Below are positions 13,399 to 16,438 of a stretch of DNA of 16,438 bases, piece after piece. Source of the DNA: JAICLL01 sp035252155 (GTDB lineage Bacteria; Planctomycetota; Planctomycetia; Pirellulales; JAICIG01); assembly GCA_035252155.1 (NCBI GenBank), contig DATFDL010000623.1, positions 1 through 16,438 of the forward strand. The letters are read 5' to 3'. Below the pieces are notes generated by a model. The model worked only from the letters and a program-made list of their open reading frames with translations, was not told the DNA's origin and made no database searches. Numbering within the stretch: the stretch's first letter is position 1; each line of letters opens with the position of its first letter. The position numbers and the translations under genes are program-made.

Positions 13399-14124
13399 AT
13401 GATGATCACCGCTTGCCGGCCACAAGGGCTGGGACTGCCGGACCGGCCACAAGGGCCGGGGCTACCGCGCGACAGACAAGCTTTCGAGCGAAAGACGATT
13501 ACCGCTTGCTTGGGCCTGCTGGCATGCCTGGCTTTGGCGGTTGGTGCGGGGTGCGAAGCGAAATCGTCGCCGCCAGTGGCGGTCTCGCAAAGCCGATTGG
13601 TCGAGGCGCCAGCTCCACAACCAGACTCGGCGGCATCAACCGACGACCAATCGGATGATTCGGTGGATGTGCAGATCATGGATTACGACGGCATCATCAA
13701 GCTGATCGAGAGCAAACGCGGCAAAGTGGTGGTGATGGATTGCTGGAGCACCTGGTGCCAGCCCTGCATGAAGGAGTTTCATAACCTGGTCGAGCTGCAC
13801 CAGCAGTACGGGCCAGACAAGCTGGCGTGCGTCTCGCTCAGTTTTAATTATGAAGGCGCCAAGCGCGAAACGCCTGAAGAACACCGCGACGAGGTGCTGG
13901 ATTTCTTGCGCAAGCAGGGAGCGACGTTCGACAATGTGATTGGCAGCGTGCCTGCTGACGATCTCTATAAGCTGTTGCAGTTCAAGACGGCCAGCGTGCC
14001 CGCCGTGTTTGTCTACGACCAGCAAGGCCAACTCGCCCGGCAATTTTCGGGCGAGGTTTCTTACGACGACGTGCGGAAACAGGTGGCCGAGCTGCTCGAA
14101 ACTGAACCGGCGACATCCGAGTGA
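13399..14124 (+). CDS. TlpA-like thioredoxin-fold lipoprotein with a repeat-derived N-terminus
   Basis: 241 residues. After a 37-residue n-region comes a hydrophobic core LGLLACLALAVGAGC with a lipobox-like Cys52, so a membrane-anchored, extracytoplasmic lipoprotein is likely. A low-complexity linker runs about 55-90. The thioredoxin-like domain follows: VVVMDCWSTWCQPCMKEF has the redox pair Cys120-Cys123, and SVPAVFVYDQQGQ has the cis-Pro201. These are residues of the thiol-disulfide oxidoreductases used for cytochrome c maturation or envelope thiol repair. Cys115 before the active site is unusual. Residues 7-24 are two copies of a nine-residue unit (RPQGLGLPD, RPQGPGLPR) encoded by GTAG-family repeats, and flanking codons read ITAC on both sides, suggesting insertion into the signal region. 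The stop overlaps the thioesterase GTG by four bases. Confidence 0.88.
   Translation: MMITACRPQGLGLPDRPQGPGLPRDRQAFERKTITACLGLLACLALAVGAGCEAKSSPPVAVSQSRLVEAPAPQPDSAASTDDQSDDSVDVQIMDYDGIIKLIESKRGKVVVMDCWSTWCQPCMKEFHNLVELHQQYGPDKLACVSLSFNYEGAKRETPEEHRDEVLDFLRKQGATFDNVIGSVPADDLYKLLQFKTASVPAVFVYDQQGQLARQFSGEVSYDDVRKQVAELLETEPATSE
13416..13466 (-). repeat. Tandem family E palindromes inside the TlpA-like coding sequence
   Basis: Copy 1 (13416-13439) and copy 2 (13443-13466) match at 21 of 24 bases with a 27-base period, which keeps the reading frame. Copy 2 is identical to the intergenic copy at 2990-3013 and on the minus strand has the GTAG head; copy 1 has lost it (GCAG). An imperfect 15-base direct repeat (13402-13416 and 13495-13509, 13 matching) flanks the block. 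Confidence 0.82.
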
Positions 14125-14522
14125 CTGGCAATTCTCGCTATCTCGCCTTGAAGGCCGTGATGATGCCGCGCGACACCAACGCGCACGGCACCATTTTTGG
14201 CGGCGTGCTGCTGAGCTACATCGACCAGGCGGGGGCGGTGGGCGCCCTGCACGAAATCCGCCGCTGCGGCTGGCCCGATCGGCTGATTGTCACCGTGGCG
14301 ATGAACCGCGTCGAGTTTCACGAGCCGGTCTTTGTGGGCGACGTGGTCAGCTTTTGGACCGAGTTGGTGCGCGTGGGCCGCACCTCCATCACCATGCACG
14401 TTGTGGTCGAAGCCGACCGCGGCGGCCGGCAAGTCAATCTCACCGAGGCCGAGGTGGTCTACGTGGCCGTCGACTCCGCCGACAATCAACGCCGCACTGT
14501 GCCAATCCGGCCAGGAGCGTAG
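14121..14522 (+). CDS. YciA-like acyl-CoA thioesterase (hotdog fold)
   Basis: 133 residues starting at GTG 14121 within GTGA shared with the upstream stop. PRDTNAHGTIFGGVLLSYIDQAG is the family signature: Asn20, the HG-x-IFGG loop that begins the central helix, and Asp35 as probable catalytic residue. VTVAMNRVEFHEPVFVGDVVSFWTELVRVGRTSI follows the usual strand order (RV-x-F, P-x-x-x-GD). Length is typical for the single-domain acyl-CoA hydrolases that form dimers or hexamers in the cytoplasm and split acyl-CoA to free acid and CoA. Chain-length preference cannot be read. It probably depends on translation of the TlpA-like gene, although the two proteins would act in different compartments, so coupling may be only genomic economy. 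Confidence 0.92.
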   Translation: MTGNSRYLALKAVMMPRDTNAHGTIFGGVLLSYIDQAGAVGALHEIRRCGWPDRLIVTVAMNRVEFHEPVFVGDVVSFWTELVRVGRTSITMHVVVEADRGGRQVNLTEAEVVYVAVDSADNQRRTVPIRPGA

Positions 14523-14605
14523 CAACTGGGCGATTTGCTCAAGTGGCAAGCGACTCATCTGCCGCTGCGATGTCGAGATCCTTCACGCGGTCACTGAACG
14601 CGCGA

Positions 14606-14758
14606 TTACCGCCAATGATTCAGGATGTGGAATTCGTTGTCCACCGGGACGTTGGCTCTTACCAAGTTCTTGAGCGAACGTTCGATGTCGCCATCCGACA
14701 TATCCTTGCTTGGATCATTATCGGTTCGAACGACGGCGATACCAGCGTGGCGGCCGTT
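14606..14758 (-). pseudogene. C-terminal remnant of a DUF5615-type (PIN-like) toxin
   Basis: About 50 codons survive, from just past the DUF433 stop to the TAA at 14606. They read HAGIAVVRTDNDPSKDMSD and end in VDNEFHILNHWR, which I recognise as the end of the planctomycete DUF5615 proteins (usually about 115-125 residues; GI-x-VVR-x-DNDP and ILNHWR are typical). The N-terminal two thirds, which would carry the acidic PIN-like residues, are absent. The open frame upstream is only the antisense-frame shadow of the antitoxin gene. The deletion seems to join the end of the antitoxin gene directly to the toxin tail. It should be non-functional. The recognition is from memory of the family, so moderately sure. 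Confidence 0.6.
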
Positions 14759-15011
14759 AGCCGCCTGAATCCTCGCGGCTCCGCTCTTCGTCGAGAAGTT
14801 TCTGGTTCTTCTCGCAATAGTCAATCGCTTCAAGCACGGCGGCAAGAGGCAGATTGTACTCCCGTGCCACCTCGTCGGGCATCAGCGGCTCCGGGCCGAC
14901 GGTTTCTCGGTAAAGCACTTCGGCCCGGATGCGGCCGTTGACGAAAAGCTGGCGATAATTCGAGCCGCCCAACTTTGGCTGCAGATATCGATATCCGCCG
15001 TTGTTGATCAT
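14757..15011 (-). CDS. DUF433-family antitoxin, orphaned
   Basis: 84 residues from ATG 15011, chosen because GAGGA lies four bases upstream; ATG 15026 (five residues longer) is possible but has no ribosome site. Beginning MINNGGYRYLQPK, it carries YRQLFVNGRIRAEVLYRETVG and MPDEVAREYNLPLAAVLEAIDYCEKN. This is the DUF433 layout: a strand pair, then a winged-helix-like DNA-binding segment with the pattern EVA-x-x-Y-x-LPL-x-AV-x-EA. Such proteins act as antitoxins and repressors for DUF5615 toxins encoded immediately downstream. Here only the tail of that toxin remains, so the gene may persist as a stand-alone regulator or be decaying. The last residues, REDSGG, may come from the deletion joint. 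Confidence 0.8.
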   Translation of the reverse strand: MINNGGYRYLQPKLGGSNYRQLFVNGRIRAEVLYRETVGPEPLMPDEVAREYNLPLAAVLEAIDYCEKNQKLLDEERSREDSGG

Positions 15012-15015
15012 TTTG

Positions 15016-15020
15016 TCCTC
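15016..15020 (-). promoter_or_regulatory. Ribosome binding site deciding the DUF433 start
   Basis: On the minus strand GAGGA lies four bases before ATG 15011, while the alternative starts at 15026 (ATG) and 15029 (TTG) lack a comparable site. Confidence 0.5.
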
Positions 15021-15096
15021 GCTCATCAATCATACCGTCAGATGCGCACTCGTGCATCTCCGCCCCATTTTTTGCCCTCAATTTTTTTGACTTCAT

Positions 15097-16428
15097 TTAC
15101 GCGGCCGCCGGCTCGGCAGCGTCGGCGGCCTGCTCGCCCGACGGTTGTTCAGCACCGTCTTCGCCCATCACGCCCAACACGCGGTCGGGCAGAAACCGCA
15201 CGAGCAGCCAACAACAGGCGGTCGAGAGACCGCTCACCAGAATCAGCACATTAAAAGCCGTTCGGTCTCCCCACAGGTCCGAGCCGTGCTTGTAGACGAT
15301 GCCGCCCAGCCACGTGCCCGCCGCCGCCCCCAAATTGCACAACGCCATGTAGAGGGCGAAGAGTGTGCCCGGCGCGTCCAACGGGCAAGACCGAGCCGCT
15401 AGATCGACCAGCACCATGCTGCCGGTCATGTAGGTCAGGCCGGCGATAAGGCTGATGACAATGGCCGACGGTTTGCCGGTGAGGCCCCAATAGACCCAGG
15501 TGCTGACAACGCCCGCCAGAATACAAACATGTAGCAGCCAACGCATCGGCACGCGGCGGCAGTAGATGTTGTAGCCGACGCAAGCCAGCAATGAGCCGAC
15601 AGCCACCAACGAAACCAATTTGCCATAGAAGGCATCGGACAGCTCCAGGGCGCGGGTCGCATACAGATAAAGCACCGCCTGGCAAAAAGGGTTCAGGCTC
15701 CAAATGAACACAAACAGCCCGATCACCACCACCAGCGACGGCTGAACGGAGTTTTTGAGCTTGGCCATCGATTGTCGAAAGTTGCCGCGCGGTCCCTGCC
15801 GAGGTTCCTCGGTAATGAAGAACAAGCTGAGCACGAAGGTAGCCAGCATCAGTCCCCCACACAGCAAAAAGCCCGACTTTTGCAACCGCTTTTCGCTGAG
15901 CACGCCGCCAATCACGCCGGTCAGGATGGTGCCGGTTTGAATGGCGGCCCATTGCACCGATTGCAGCCGGCCGGTGATGCCCAGCGGTTGGCCGGTCTCG
16001 ATCATCAGGGCGTCGATCACTACGTCGCAAAAAATGATCGAGATGCTGGCGAGCATCAGCCACGAGAGCAGCGGACGGTCGGCGCCTTCGGGCAGCGGCG
16101 TGAGGTAAAGCCCGGCGAAACCGATCAGCGCGGCCAGGCTAGTGGCGATCAGATAGCTCTTGCGGCGGTAGCGGCCCAACGGCACAAAATCCGAAAGCAG
16201 CCCGAACAGCGGCTTCAGGCACCACGGCAGGGCCAAGATGGCCCCAAACGTCGCGATCTCGGCGGAGTTTTTGCCCCAGGCGCGCAACAGCGAGTTGTCG
16301 GGCTGAGCGATCAGCCCGGAGTTGGGGTCGCTGATGCCTTGAATAAAGTAAATCGCGCCGAACAAGAACCCGATTCGGAGCGTCTCGATCAGCCCCAGGG
16401 CCTGGCGTCGCAGGGTGCGTCGTTCCAT
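15097..16428 (-). CDS. BT1/MFS-type membrane transporter
   Basis: 443 residues with about twelve hydrophobic segments (first about 17-31, last about 393-412) and a soluble Ala/Glu-rich tail from about 421. FGAILALPWCLKPLFGLLSD followed by FVPLGRYRRKSYL (from 61) is the first-loop motif of the folate-biopterin transporter (BT1) branch of the major facilitator superfamily, and DVVIDALMIETG in helix 4 fits too. Members carry folates, pterins or other small molecules in plants, protists, cyanobacteria and some bacteria; in planctomycetes the substrate is unknown. Halves are joined by the charged loop EEPRQGPRGNFRQSMAKLK. The ATG is ten bases from the window edge and the frame is still open there, so a start further upstream cannot be excluded. 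The stop is 85 bases from the DUF433 gene, with no terminator visible. Confidence 0.85.
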   Translation of the reverse strand: MERRTLRRQALGLIETLRIGFLFGAIYFIQGISDPNSGLIAQPDNSLLRAWGKNSAEIATFGAILALPWCLKPLFGLLSDFVPLGRYRRKSYLIATSLAALIGFAGLYLTPLPEGADRPLLSWLMLASISIIFCDVVIDALMIETGQPLGITGRLQSVQWAAIQTGTILTGVIGGVLSEKRLQKSGFLLCGGLMLATFVLSLFFITEEPRQGPRGNFRQSMAKLKNSVQPSLVVVIGLFVFIWSLNPFCQAVLYLYATRALELSDAFYGKLVSLVAVGSLLACVGYNIYCRRVPMRWLLHVCILAGVVSTWVYWGLTGKPSAIVISLIAGLTYMTGSMVLVDLAARSCPLDAPGTLFALYMALCNLGAAAGTWLGGIVYKHGSDLWGDRTAFNVLILVSGLSTACCWLLVRFLPDRVLGVMGEDGAEQPSGEQAADAAEPAAA

Positions 16429-16438
16429 GCTTGTGCCC

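Noticed and set aside
14061..14558. Minus-strand frame beginning MSRLPLEQIAQLLRSWPDWH
   Set aside because: The opening looks protein-like, but the rest is antisense to the thioesterase and the TlpA end, with no ribosome site.

Overview
The window looks like a chromosomal piece of a GC-rich planctomycete (Planctomycetota, probably Pirellulales-like). The main evidence is a secreted DUF1549/DUF1553 protein with a heme-like CXXCH motif, next to a pre-peptidase C-terminal (PPC) domain protein and the signal-peptide start of a third secreted protein. Weak or absent Shine-Dalgarno sites, frequent ATGA/GTGA overlaps and repeat-laden intergenic gaps also fit. I assign the lineage from gene content only.

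Layout. Positions 1-5315, all minus strand: a PPC-domain secreted protein, then the DUF1549/DUF1553 protein, then the first 38 codons of another exported protein that runs off the left edge. Positions 5640-8845, plus strand: a HAD hydrolase broken by one frameshift, then a secreted family 2 glycoside hydrolase. Positions 8914-9879, minus strand: a small membrane protein and a MazE/MazF-type toxin-antitoxin pair. Positions 9948-11045, minus strand: a class I aminotransferase. It is divergent from a plus-strand pair, 11144-13293, made of a SAM hydroxide adenosyltransferase (DUF62) and BioA, which overlap by four bases and both consume SAM. Positions 13399-14522, plus strand: a TlpA-like lipoprotein and a YciA-like acyl-CoA thioesterase, again overlapping by four bases. 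Positions 14606-15011, minus strand: a DUF433 antitoxin followed by only the tail of its DUF5615-type toxin. Positions 15097-16428, minus strand: a BT1/MFS-type transporter.

The most unusual content is between the genes. At least five loci carry short palindromes headed by the tetranucleotide GTAG, mostly as inverted pairs. They resemble the GTAG-headed REP/REPIN elements that RAYT transposases (IS200/IS605-like TnpA) move in gammaproteobacteria. The stems differ in sequence but keep the GTAG head, and several keep a CTCCGT loop. Base changes are compensated across the stem in two comparisons. One member sits as a 27-base-period tandem just inside the start of the TlpA-like gene and is translated in frame. 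A separate hairpin repeat without GTAG occurs twice. No RAYT gene lies in the window.

Decay is also visible: a frameshifted HAD gene, a MazF reading frame that runs through a terminator into the next gene, and a toxin reduced to its C-terminal third. I see no tRNA, rRNA, CRISPR array, complete insertion sequence or riboswitch.
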